Part shown: positions 20,481 through 32,611 of the stretch, piece after piece | Layout of the letters: the number at the start of each line of letters is the position of its first letter | Position numbering within the stretch: position 1 is the stretch's first letter | Source of the DNA: Dastarcus helophoroides | Taxonomy: Eukaryota; Arthropoda; Insecta; Coleoptera; Bothrideridae | Reading direction: 5' to 3' | NCBI GenBank assembly: GCA_028583605.1 | Contig: CM053332.1 | Span: 25,410,692-25,474,691 of the forward strand | Length of the DNA stretch: 64,000 nucleotides | Position numbers and translations under genes: made by a program | The notes under the pieces: model-generated | Told to the model about the DNA's origin: nothing | Seen by the model: the letters and a program-made list of their open reading frames with translations, nothing else | Databases searched by the model: none

Positions 20481-21600
20481 ACCAGTAGCTCTGGCCATTT
20501 GGCTTATTATTCCGATATCTTCATTGAATGTAAAGTGGCGTAAAGTCTGGGTCCGGTACTAACAAGACACTGTGAGGTGGCGATGTCACTCATGGGCTAA
20601 CGAAGAGGCGGCTCTACCTCCCTGCCATGCTCCACCACGATCGTAGCTCACAACACAATGTACCATTAACAATCCTGAATTAACTACGGTCGTAGCGGTG
20701 CGACCAGAAATTTGTATTACATTAGATGTTTTTATTAAAGAACAATGAAGTGGATTTTAATAAAAACCAACCGCAACCGCTCTCATTATAAATTCTACCA
20801 CAAAACCGACTGACAGAAAATAACAAAGAGTCCCAACTTGAACTTTACTCGATTATTTGTACCAAATATTAAATTTGTACCAAATAGATTGATAGATTGC
20901 TCGATCGGAAAGAGACAGGTGGCGAAGGGGAGAAAAATAATCCGGAAGTCAAGTTTCTAATCTCGAGTTTCCGCTCGATTAGCCGCGTACACTAACCGCC
21001 ATATTGGATTTTGATTTAAGAACACTCATTCGGTCCACGACAAAGACGTCCAATTGTTCTTCTATCTTTTCGACAGAACTTTTATCGCGTCAGTTTCGAT
21101 CGAAGGGCGCCTTCTGACGGACGATTTAATCCGATGCAAATAAATCTCGCCTCGCGTTGGAAATTGTTCCGGGAGAACAAGAGGACGACGGCGCTAATGG
21201 AAAACCATAGCTGCAATTTAGGTTCGGTAATTGTGAACGGGGCTTGGGCTGTGTAACAGTTTAATTTGCACATTAGCAGTCGACAGAGAAAGGCAGAATT
21301 AATTAACGTTATTATCGCCTATCATCTGTTTTAATTGCCTGCCGAGAGCGCCATGTTGTTTTTACTAGAAATTAAAATGGCCGCCCCTAACAATGGTGTA
21401 CTCATTATATAGAGCCATAATCTGAATACAGAAATGGTAAATTACCCCCGGAGATAACGAGCACACTTCACACTGCCACAATTCCCTTTTATCTTTTCCT
21501 ATGTCGCTCGCAACTCGTTTTTGCATATGCGTTCGGCCCTCCGCGTCATTTGGCCACGCTTTCCCCTAAAAGTACATCACAATTAATTAAAAAATAACGA
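20481..21600. other. Unique intergenic DNA
   Basis: More balanced in base composition, no repeats and no recognised coding region or RNA. The short frame at 21082-21273 (minus) shows no domain. This is one of the four largest unique islands in the window. Confidence 0.6.
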
Positions 21601-21899
21601 CCATTTGCCGAAAAAACGAAATTCAAAAAATCTTTTTATCCTTCAATCTATCATCTATCATATATCACTTTTCGTCTTGGACCTAAAACGAATTTCGAAA
21701 AAAAAATTTGATGCAACCGAAAAAATTCGAAATCTTTAACAATTTCGATAAATAACAAATCTCAAATTTCGGAAAAGAAAAACTATCCAAAAAAAAAACA
21801 ACATTTAAATTGCGTTTTTCTGCATATGAACATAAATATTTAATTAAGGATAGTCAAGTAAAGAACATACGAACTTAAAAAGAAAAAAATTACAAAAAA

Positions 21900-21994
21900 A
21901 ATAGAAAATGAAAATGAATTTTAAAAAAATCACAAAATTCAACTGAAGTACCCAAAAAACATTTTTTTTTAATACTGGGAAATTACCATTTTTG
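21900..21994. repeat. Cap module, copy 1
   Basis: An about 95-bp segment (GAAAATGAAAATGAATTT through AATACTGGGAAATTACCATT) stands directly left of satellite A. It recurs at 24743-24840, just ahead of the second satellite A block. Confidence 0.8.
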
Positions 21995-24045
21995 CGCAGA
22001 AACATTCTCAATTTCGAGATATTGCATTTTTGAAATTTGAAATTTTTGTCAAAATTTGTAAAAAAAGGGAACAATCGAAATTCCGAAAATTTCGATGATT
22101 TTTAAAGACATTTTCAAATAATTGGGACTTTCGACTTTATTCAGAAAATTTTAAATGGGAAATAAGCTAAAAATTTGGCAGTTGGGCAGAATTCCGCAAA
22201 AACATTCTTAATATCGAGAGATTGAATTTTTGAAATAAATCAAATTTTGTAAAAAAAAAAGGAAAAAATCGAAATTCCGGAAATTTCGACGTTTTTTAAA
22301 AAAATTTTCAAATAATTAGGACTTTTGACCTTATTAAGAAAATTTTAAATGAGAAATAAGCTAAAAATTGAGCAGAATTGCGCAGAAACATTCTCTATTT
22401 CGAGAGATTGAATTTTTGAGATAAAGATCAAAATTTGTAAAAAAAAGTGAAAAAATTCGAAATTTCAGAAATTTGGACGATTTTTAAAGAAATTTTCAAA
22501 TAATTGGGACTTTAGACTTTATTCCGGAAATTTTAGATGGGAAATAAGCTAAAAATTGATCAGAATTGAGCAAAAACATTTTCAATTTCGAGAGATTGAA
22601 TTTTTGAAAAATCAAAATTTGTAAAAAGAAGGGAACAATCGAAATTCCGGAAATTTCGACGATTTTTAAAGACATTTTCAAATAATTAGGACTTTCGACT
22701 TTATTCAGGAAATTTTAAATGGGAAATAAGCTAAAAATTGAGCAGAATTGCGCAAAAACATTCTTAATTTCGAGAGATTGAATTTTTGAAATAAAAATCA
22801 AAATTTGTAAAAAAAGGGAAAAAATCAAAATTTCGGAAATTTCGACAGTTTTTAAAAAACTTTTCAAATAATTAGCACTTTCGACCTTATTCAGAAAATT
22901 TTAAATGGGAAATAAGCTAAAAATTGAGCAGAATTGCGCAAAAACATTCTCAATTTCGAGAGATTGAATTTTTGAAAAATCAAAATTTGTAAAAAGAAGG
23001 GAACAATCGAAATTCCGGAAATTTCGACGATTTTTTAAAAAAATTTCAAATAATTAGGACTTTCGACTTTATTAAGGAAATTTCAAATGGGAAATAAGCT
23101 AAAAATTGAGCAGAATTTCGCAAAAAAAATTCTTGATTTCGAGAGATTGAATTTTTGAAATAAAAATCAAAATTTGTAAAAAAAAGGGAAAAAATCGAAA
23201 TTTCGGAAATTTCGACGATTTTTAAAAAAATTTTCAAATAATTAGGACTTTCGACTTTATTCAGGAAATTTTAAATGGGAAATAAGCTAAAAATTGAAGA
23301 GAATTACGCAGAAACATTCTAATTTCGAGAGATTGATTTTTTGAAAAATCAAAATTTGTAAAAAAGAAGAGAGCAGTCGAAATTCCGGAAATTTCGACGA
23401 TTTTTAAAGAAATTTTCAAATAATTAGGACTTTCGACTTTATTCAGGAAATTTTAAATGGGAAATAAGCTAAAAATTGAGCAGAATTGCGCAAAAACATT
23501 CTTAATTTCGAGAGATTGAATTTTTGAAATAAATCAAATTTTGTAAAAAAAAAGGGAAAAAATCGAAATTCCGGAAATTTCGACGATTTTTAAAGAAATT
23601 TTTAAATAATTAGGACTTTCGACTTTATTCAGGAAATTTTAAATGGGAAATAAGCTAAAAATTGAGCAGAATTCCACAGAAATATTCTCAATTTCGAGAG
23701 ATTGAATTTATGAAAAATCAAAATTTTTAAAAAGAAGAAACAATCGAAATTCCGGAGATTTCGACGATTTTTAAAAAAATTTTCAAATAATTAGGACTTT
23801 CGACTTTATTAAGGAAATTTTAAATGACAAATAAGCTAAAAATTGAGCAGAATTTCGGAAAAAAAATTCTTGATTTCGAGAGATTGAATTTTTGAAATAA
23901 AAATCGAAATTTGTAAAAAAAATTTCAGAAATTTTGACGGTTTTTAAAGAACTTTTCAAATAATTGGGATTTTCGACTTTATTAAGGAAATTTTAAATGA
24001 GAAATAAGCTAAAAATTGAGCAGAATTGCGCAAAATCATTCTTAA
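21995..24045 (+). repeat. Satellite A, about 185-bp monomer, array 1
   Basis: The landmark GGGAAATAAGCTAAAAATTG recurs about every 182-194 bp (22161, 22355, 22543, 22725, 22911, 23093, 23281, 23463, 23649, 23830, 24003). Spacings of about 182 and 188 tend to alternate, suggesting a dimer. Monomers also share CAATTTCGAGAGATTGAATT and AATTAGGACTTTCGACTTTA. There is no coding potential; frames at 21844-23237 are incidental. Confidence 0.93.
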
Positions 24046-24742
24046 ATTTTTAGGTTTCCTAGTAAATTTTTGTTTTTAAATTTAAATTCCAAATTTTTTG
24101 ATTGATTTTAAATCTTTTTCATATAGAAATTTTAAGAAAAAGCTAAATATTTGAAATCTAAACTTTAAATGTTCAAACTAAAGGAGAGATTTCTGAAAAA
24201 CTCGAAGATTTAAAATTTTTTTTTTTTAGATTTCTTGGTAAATTTTTGATTTTAAGTTTAGATTCCTCATTTCTTAATTGTTTTTAAATCTTAAATCGTT
24301 GTTTAGGTAAAAATTAACTAAATATTTAAGATTTGATCTTTAAATTTTCAAAATAACGACAAAATTCCTAAAAAATTCGGAAATTAAAAAAAATTCAATT
24401 TTTGGGTTTCTTAGTAAATTTTTGCTTTTAAATTCAAAATTCTAATTTTTTAATTATTTTTAAATCTTCTTTATGTAAACATTTTACTAAAGAGCTAAAT
24501 ATTTGAAATTTAAACTCCAAATGCTCAAACTAAAAGAGAGATTTTCGAAAAACTCGAAGATTTAAAAAAAAAATTAATTTTTTAGATTTATTGGTAAATT
24601 TTTGGTTTTAAGATTAGATGCCTCATTTCCTAATTGTTTTTATATCTTTAATCGTTGTTTAAGTAAAAATTAACTAAATATTTAAAATTTGATCATCAAA
24701 TTTTCAAAACAAAGACGAAATTTCTGAAAAATTCGGAAATTT
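24046..24742 (-). repeat. Satellite B, inverted block
   Basis: Contains TTAGGTTTCCTAGTAAATTT and AGAGATTTCTGAAAAACTCG, the reverse complements of satellite B landmarks at 26931-35900. About four monomers lie between the two satellite A arrays. Confidence 0.85.
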
Positions 24743-24840
24743 AGAAAATGAAAATGAATTTAAAAAAAATCACATAATTCAAGTTTAAACTGAAATACCC
24801 AAAAAACATTTTTTTTCAATACTGGGAAATTACCATTTTT
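24743..24840. repeat. Cap module, copy 2
   Basis: Near-copy of 21900-21994, again upstream of satellite A. It carries one small addition (AAGTTTAAACTG region). Confidence 0.8.
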
Positions 24841-24929
24841 GGTTTTAAATCTATCTATTTCAAAATTCAAAGTTCAAAATGTTAGTTTTTGTTTAAAATT
24901 TTAACCAGGAAATAGAGACGTTTAAATTA

Positions 24930-25860
24930 GGACTTTCGATTTTATTTAGGAAATTTTACATGGGAAATAAGCTAAAAATTGAGCAGAATTGCGCAAAAAC
25001 ATTCTCAATTTCGAAAGATTGAATTTTTGAAATAAAAATCGAAATTTGTAAAAAAAGGGAAAAAATCGAATTTCCAGAAATTTCGACGATTTTTAAAGAA
25101 ATTTTCAAATAATTAGGACTTTCGACTTTATTAAGAAAATTTTAAATGGAAAAAAAAACTAAAAATGAAACAGAATTGCGCAAAAACATTCTTAAATTCG
25201 AGAGATTGAATAAAAATCGAAATTTGTAAAAAAAGGGAAAAAATCGAATTTTCAGAAATTTCGACGATTTTTAAAGACATTTTCAAATAATTAGGACTTT
25301 CGACTTTATTCAGGAAATTTTAAATGGAAAATAAGCTAAACATTGAGCAGAATTGCGCAGAAACATTCAAATTCAAGAGATTTAATTTTTGAAAAATCAA
25401 AATTTGTAAAAAGAAGGGAACAATCGAAATTCCGGAAATATCGACGATTTTTAAAAAAATTTTCAAATAATTAGGACTTTCGACTTTATTAAGGAAATTT
25501 CAAATGGGAAATAAGCTAAAAATTGAGCAGAATTGCGCAAAATCATTCTTAAATTCGAGAGATTGAATTTTTGAAAATAAAATCGAAATTTGTAAAAAAA
25601 GGAGAAAAAATCGAAATTTCGGAAATTTTGACGATTTTTAAAGAACTTTTCAAATAATTAGAACTTTCAACTTTATTTAGGTAGTTTTAAATGGCGAAAA
25701 TAAGCTAAAAATTGAACAGATTTGTGCAGAAACATTCTCAATTTCGAGAGATTGAATTTTTGAAAAATCAAAATTTGTAAAAAAAAAGGGAAAAAATCGA
25801 AATTGCGGAAAAGTTTCGACGATTTTTAAAGAAATTTTCAATTAACCAGAAATTTCAATA
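24930..25860 (+). repeat. Satellite A, array 2
   Basis: About five further satellite A monomers with the AATAAGCTAAAAATTGAGCA landmark, more variable than array 1. They end in non-periodic AT-rich DNA at about 25860. Confidence 0.88.
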
Positions 25861-26007
25861 ATTTAAACTAAAAATTCCTAAATTTAGAAAATACTCAAAA
25901 CGTGTTTTTCAAATTTTAATTTCAACTTGTTTTTTCAACTTCAATATTTTTTTTAAGAACAAAATTTGAAGTGTTTTTTTGGTCCTAATTTTTTCCTCAA
26001 AGTTTCC

Positions 26008-26199
26008 AAGATAAAATACAAAACTTGTCTCCTGAAACCAAGAAAGATTAAAAACATAACGTATCTCTCTGAAGACGATAGCTTGGCTGTCGAAACGCGT
26101 TAGATCAACCTTTGTTGTGTTTTTTAAGCTTTCTTGGTTTCAGAGGACAGGTTTTGTTTTTCAATTTGTGAAGATAACCAAGGACCAGTCCGTTTTACA
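26008..26199 (+). mobile_element. MITE-like element, near complete
   Basis: Left inner arm (AAAACTTGTCTCCTGAAACC AAGAAAGATT), central GATAGCTTGGCTGTCGAAAC with ACGCGTTAG, and right arm ending GATAACCAAGGACCAGTCCG. The outer left terminus is missing and the left inner arm is shortened, so the palindrome is asymmetric. Confidence 0.85.
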
Positions 26200-26930
26200 A
26201 AAAAAAATCAAAATTTCGACTCGTTTTCTATTCTAGAATTCAACCTTGTTGCTGCCATTACGATTGCAACGTCAAAACGTTGAGATTAATATCAAAATAT
26301 GTACAAAAGAGAGAAAATTTATGGGACAGAGAAAAATCTGAAAAGATTCTCTATTTTTTTTTGAAAAAAATTTGAAATCTAGACATTACAGTTTTTAAGT
26401 TGAAACCACATGTATTGACTTTAAAGTCGAAGGTCGTTATTAAAATTCTTGATATAAAGTCAAAATGTACTTATTAAAATCGAATTTGGAGAACAAAATT
26501 GTAATTTGGGGCTAAAATATAAATTTCCAAACAGAAAATGAAGTTTAAAAGAAATTGGTAATTTATGAAAGAAAAACATCACATTTTACAAAAATTCTAT
26601 TTAAGAAACTTGAAATTTAAACTAACGTTTCCAAAAAAAAAAAAAAAATTTTGTCAAACACTTCTCAGTTGTTTTTTTTTGGAATTTCTACTTTTAAAGC
26701 TCAAATTTCAAAATGTTAGTTTTTTTTCCTTAAATTTTTTCCCCCAAGTTAAATTTTTCAGCTATTATCAAAAATGTTGTTGTTAAAATAGAAATTTAGC
26801 GGAAAAATCAAAATTCTCAAACAATAATTAAAATTTCATGATGAAAATTAAAATTTACAAAAAAGAATTGTAGAAAAGAATTGCAATATTTAAAAAGAAA
26901 TCATTTTTAATAGAAAGATTTAAAAACGAT
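26200..26930. other. AT-rich spacer
   Basis: Non-periodic AT-rich sequence with a small less AT-rich patch near 26240-26290. The 73-residue plus frame at 26565-26786 is Phe/Lys-rich and repeat-like; no gene is called. Confidence 0.5.
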
Positions 26931-29900
26931 TAAAAAATTGGAAACTAAAGGCTTAAAATTAAAAATTTACTAAGAATCCTGAAAATTTAATTTTTTTTAA
27001 ATTTCCGAATTTTTCAAAAATTTCGGCTTTGTTTTAAAAATTTGAAGAACAAATTTTAAATATTAATTAATTTTTACTTACACAATGATTTAAGATTTAA
27101 AAACAATTAGGAAATGGGGCATCTAAACTTAAAATCAAAAATTTTCCAAGAAATCTCAAAATTTAATTTCTTTTTAATTTCCGAATTTTTCACGAATCGC
27201 TTCTTTAGTTTGAACATTTGAGGTTTAAATTTCAAAAATTTAGCTTGTTCTAGAAATGTTTACATAAAAAAGATTTAAAACCAATCAAAAAATTAGGAAT
27301 TTGAATTTAAAAGCAAAAATTTACTAAGAAACCTAAAAATTTAATTTTTTTTAATTTTCGAGTTTTTCAGGAATTTTGTCTTTGTTTTGAAAATTTGAAG
27401 ATCAAATTTTAAATATTTAGTTAATTTTTACTTAAACAACGATTTTCAGATTTAAAAACATTTAGGAAATGGGGCATCTAAACTTAAAATCAAAAATTTA
27501 CCAAGAAATCTAAAAATTTATTTTTTTTTAATCTTTTTTTCAGGAATCTCTCCTTTAGTTTGAACATTTGAAGGTTTAAATTTTAAATATTTAGTTTTTT
27601 TGTTAACATTTTTACATAAAAAAAATTAAAACCAATCAAAAAATTAGGAATTTAAATTGAAAAGCAAAAATTTGCTAAGAAACCTAAAAATTAAATTTTT
27701 TTTAATTTTTGAGTTTTTCAGGAATTATGTCTTTATTTTGGAAATTTGAACATTAAATTTTGAATGTTTAGTTAATTTTTATCCAAACAATGATAAAAGA
27801 TTTGAAAATAATTAAAAAATGAGAAATCTAAACTCAAAATCAAAAATTTACCAAGAAATCTAAAACATTAATTTTTTTTAAATCTTCGAGTTTTTCAGAA
27901 ATCTCTCCTTTATTTTGAACATTTGAAGTTTAAATTTTAAATATTTAGTTTTTTTGTTAACATTTTTACATAAAAAAAAATTAAAACCAATCAAAAAATT
28001 AGGAATTTAAATTAAAAAGCAAAAATTTGCTAAGAAATCTAAAAATTTAATTTTTTTTTATTTCCGAGTTTTTCAGGAATTATGTCTTTATTTTGGAAAC
28101 TTGAACATCAAAATTTTAAATGTTTAGTTAATTTATACCTAAACAATGATAAAAGATTTGAAAACAGTTAAGAAAATGAGAAATCTAAACTCAAAATCAA
28201 AAATTTACCAAGAAATCGAAAACATTATTTTTTTTTTAAATCTTCGAGTTTTTCAGGAATCTCTCCTTTATTTTGAACATTTGAAGTTTACATTTCAAAT
28301 ATTTAGCTTTCTGTTGAAATTTTAACATAAAAAAAGATATAAAATTAATCAAAAAATTAGGAATTTGCATTTAAAATCAAAAAGTTACTAAGAAACCTAA
28401 AAATTGAATTTTTATTTTAATTTTCGAGTTTTTCATGAATTATGTCTTTATTTTGGAAACTTGAACATCAAATTTTAAATGTTTAGTTAGTTTTTACCTA
28501 AACAATGATAAAAGATTTGAAAACAATTAAGAAATGAGAAATCTAAACTCAAAATCAAAAATTTACCAAGAAATCTTAAAAATTAAATTTTTTTTAAATC
28601 TTCGAGTTTTTCAGGAATCTCTCCTTTACTTTAAACAGTTGGAGCCCAAATTTCAAATATTTAGTTTTTTGTCAACATTTTTACATGAAAAAAATTTAAA
28701 ACCAATCAAAAAATTAGGGAATTTAAATTTAAAAAGCAAAAATTTGCTAAGAAACTTAAAATTTTAATTTTTATTTAATTTCCGAATTTTTCAGGAATTA
28801 TGCCTTTATTTTGGACATTTGAGCATTAAATTTTAAATGTTTAGTTAATTTTTATCCAAACAAAGATAAAAGATTTGAAAATAATTAAAAAATGAGAAAT
28901 CTAAACTCAAAATCAAAAATTTACCAAGAAATCTAAAACATTAATTTTTATTTAAATCTTCGAGTTTTTCAGGAATCTCTTCTTTAGTTTGAACATTCTG
29001 AAGTTTAAATTTCCAATATTTAGCTTTTTTGTTAACATTTTTACATAAAAAAAATTTAAACCAATCAAAAAATTAGGAATTTGCATTTAAAATCAAAAAG
29101 TTACTAAGAAACCTAAAAATTTAATTTTTTTTTAATTTCCGAGTTTTTCAGGAATTATGTCTTTATTTTGGAAACTTGAACATCAAAATTTTAAATGTTT
29201 AGTTAATTTATACCTAAACAATGATACAAGATTTGAAAAAAAGTTAAGAAATGAGAAATCTAAACTCAAAATCATAAAATTTACCAAGAAATCTAAAACA
29301 TTATTTTTTTTTAAATCTTCGAGTTTTTCAGGAATCTCTCCTATAGTTTGAACATTTGAAGTTTAAGTTTCAAATATTTAGCTTTTTTGTTAACATTTTT
29401 ACATAAAAAAAATTTAAAACCAATCAAAAAATTAGGAATTTAAATTTAAAAGCAAAAATTTGCTAAGAAACCTAAAAATTTAATTTTTTTTTAACTTCCG
29501 AGTTTTTCAGGAATTATGTCTTTATTTTGGAAACTTGAACATCAAATTTTAAATGTTTAGTTAATTTTTACCTAAACAATGATAAAAGATTTGAAAACAA
29601 TTAAGAAATGAGAAATCTAAACTCGAAATCAAAAATTTACCAAGAAATCTAAAACATTCATTTTAAATTTACTAATTTTTCAGAAATCTCTCCTTTAGTT
29701 TAAACATTTGAAGTTTAAAGTTTAAATATTTAGTTTTTTTGTCAACATTTTTACATAAAAAAAATTTAAAAACCAATCAAAAAATTAGGAATTTAAATTT
29801 TTAAAAGCAAAAATTGGCTAAGAAACCTAAGAATTTAATTTTTTTTTTAATTGCCGAGTTTTTCAGGAATTATGTCTTTATTTTGGAAACTTGAACATCA

Positions 29901-32290
29901 AATTTTAAATGTTTAGTTAGTTTTTACCTAAACAATGATAAAAGATTTGAAAACAATAAGAAATGAGAAATCTAAACTCAAATCAAAAATTTTACCAAGA
30001 AATCTAAAACATTAATTTTTTTTTTAAATCTTCGAGTTTTTCAGGAATCTCTCCTTTAGTTTAAACATTTGAAGTTCAAATTTTAAATATTTAGTTTTTT
30101 TGTCAACATTTTTACATGAAAAAATTTAAAACCAATCAAAAAATTAGGGAATTTAAATTTAAAAGCAAAAATTTGCTAAGAAACCTAAAAATTTAATTTT
30201 TTTTTTAATTTCCGAGTTTTTCAGGCTATTATGCCTTTATTTTGGACATCTTGAGCATTAAATTTTAAATGTTTAGTTAATTTTTATCCAAACAAAGATA
30301 AAAGATTTGAAAATAATTAAAAAATGAGGAAATCTCAAACTCAAAATCAAAAATTTACCAAGAAATCTAAAACATTAATTTTTATTTTAAATCTTCGAGT
30401 TTTTTCAGGAATCTCTTCTTTAGTTTGAACATCTGAAGTTTAAATTTCCAATATTTAGCTTTTTTTTGTTAACATTTTCTACATAAAAAAAATTTAAACC
30501 AATCAAAAATTAGGAATTTAAATTTAAAAGCAAAAATTTGCTAAGAAACCTAAAAATTTAATTTTTTTTTTAATTTCCGAGTTTTTCAGGAATTATGTCT
30601 TTATTTTGGAAACTTGAACATCAAAATTTTAAATGTTTAGTTAATTTATACCTAAACAATGATACAAGATTTGAAAAAAGTAAGAAATGAGAAATCTAAA
30701 CTCAAAATCATAAATTTACCAAGAAATCTAAAACATTATTTTTTTTTTAAATCTTCGAGTTTTTCAGAATCTCTCCTATAGTTTGAACATTTGAAGTTTA
30801 AGTTTCAAATATTTAGCTTTTTTGTTAACATTTTTACATAAAAAAATTTAAAACCAATCAAAAATTAGGAATTTAAATTTAAAGCAAAAATTTGCTAAGA
30901 AACCTAAAAATTTAATTTTTTTTTAACTTCCGAGTTTTTCATGAATTATGTCTTTATTTTGGAAACTTGAACATCAAATTTTAAATGTTTAGTTAGTTTT
31001 TACCTAAACAATGATAAAAGATTTGAAAACAATTAAGAAATGAGAAATCTAAAACTCAAAATCAAAAATTTACCAAGAAATCTAAAACATTAATTTTTTT
31101 TTAAATCTTCGAGTTTTTCAGGAATCTCTCCTTTAGTTTAAACATTTGAAGTTCAAATTTTAAATATTTAGTTTTTTTGTCAACATTTTTACATAAAAAA
31201 AATTTTAAAACCAATCAAAAAATTAGGAATTTAAATTTTTAAAAGCAAAAATTGGCTAAGAAACCTAAGAATTTAATTTTTTTTTTAATTGCCGAGTTTT
31301 TCAGGAATTATGTCTTTACTTTGAAAATTTGAAGATCAAATTTTAAATATTTAGTAAATTTTTACTTTAACAACGATAAAAGATTCTAAAACAATTAAGA
31401 AGTAAGAAATCTAAACTTGAAATCAAAAATTTACCAAGAAATCTAAAACATTCATTTTAAATTTACTAATTTTTCAGAAATCTCTCCTTTAGTTTAAACA
31501 TTTAAATATTAAATTTCAAATATTTAGCTGTTTGTTAAAATTTTTACCTAAAAAAAGATTTAAAAAGAATCAAAAAATTAGGAACTTGAATTTAAAATTA
31601 AAATATTACCAAGAAACCTAAATATTTATTTTTTTTAATTTCCAAATTTTTCAGGAATTTCTTTTTTATTTTAAAAATTTTAGGTTATAGTCTTAAATAT
31701 TTGGCCTGTTCTTAAAATTTTTACGTAACAACAGATTTAAAAACAATAAAAAAATTTGAAATTTAAACCTGAAATCAAAAATTTAGCAAAAAACTTGACA
31801 ATTTAATTTTTTTTTTAAATTTTTGGGTTTTTCCGGAATCTCCCCTTTGTTTGAACATTTGAAGTTTAAATTTCAAATATTTATCTTTTTCCTAAAATTT
31901 TTACATAAAAAAGATTTAAAAACAATCAAAAAATTAGGAATTTAAATTTAAAAGCAAAGTTTTTTAAGAACCCTAATCATTTAATTTTTTTCGAATTTTT
32001 CAGGAATTTCTTTCTTATTTTGAAAACTTGAAGATTAAATTTCGAATATTTAGTTAAATTTTTACTTAAACAACGATTGAAGATTTAAAAGCAAGTAACA
32101 AATTAGGAATTTAAACTTAAAATCAAAAATTTTCCAAGAAATCTAAAAATTTAATTTTTTTTTTAATTTAATAATTTTTCAAGAATCTCCTTTTTAGTTT
32201 GAACATTTCAATTTTAAATTTCAAATATTTAGCTTTTTCTTAAAATTTTTACCCAACAAAAATATTAAAAACAATCAAAAAATTAGGGAT
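26931..32290 (+). repeat. Satellite B, about 178-bp monomer (dimeric), block 1
   Basis: CCAAGAAATCTAAA and CTAAGAAACCTAAA landmarks alternate about every 173-181 bp (for example 27501, 27674, 27851, 28028, 28207, 28387, 28566). One monomer type carries CTCCTTTAGTTTGAACATTTG, the other ATGTCTTTATTTTGGAAACT, so the repeating unit is a dimer of about 355 bp. About 30 monomers; the array becomes more diverged to the right. Confidence 0.93.
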
Positions 32291-32611
32291 TTGAATTTTT
32301 TTATGTTCAATCCATTCGCAAAGGATAACTCTAATTTGCGTTCAAAGCACCGCGAGTAGGATGTAAAAATAAGAAAAGATGGGGATAAACTCCCTTTTTT
32401 AACAAGGATAGTTGTAATTTTTGGGGGAAAATTTCGTTCGGTAACCAGTTCCATAGCTTGGAAGTTCAATAGAAGAAAGAGCCTCCGTAAACAGAAGTCC
32501 TCACTATGTCAAGCTGGACCGCACAGGAATTTGCTGCCTCCGACTGTCTTGTATGCCTCAAAAATTATGCTCCTGAGGGGATCAATCCTATTAGTTCCTG
32601 TGAGCATCAAA
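32291..32611 (-). pseudogene. LINE 3' end inserted in satellite B
   Basis: The minus strand carries a terminal ORF2-like motif, FFY-stop-TSKLWNWLPNEIFP, where a TGA stands at the position usually Arg in CR1/Jockey-like ORF2 C-termini. KKGVYPHLFLFLHPTRGALN-like sequence and a stop follow at about 32320. The 3' end on this strand runs into an A-rich tail at about 32295. Satellite B stops at its left edge and resumes at its right, so the LINE is a 5'-truncated insertion. No clear target duplication was seen. Confidence 0.7.
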
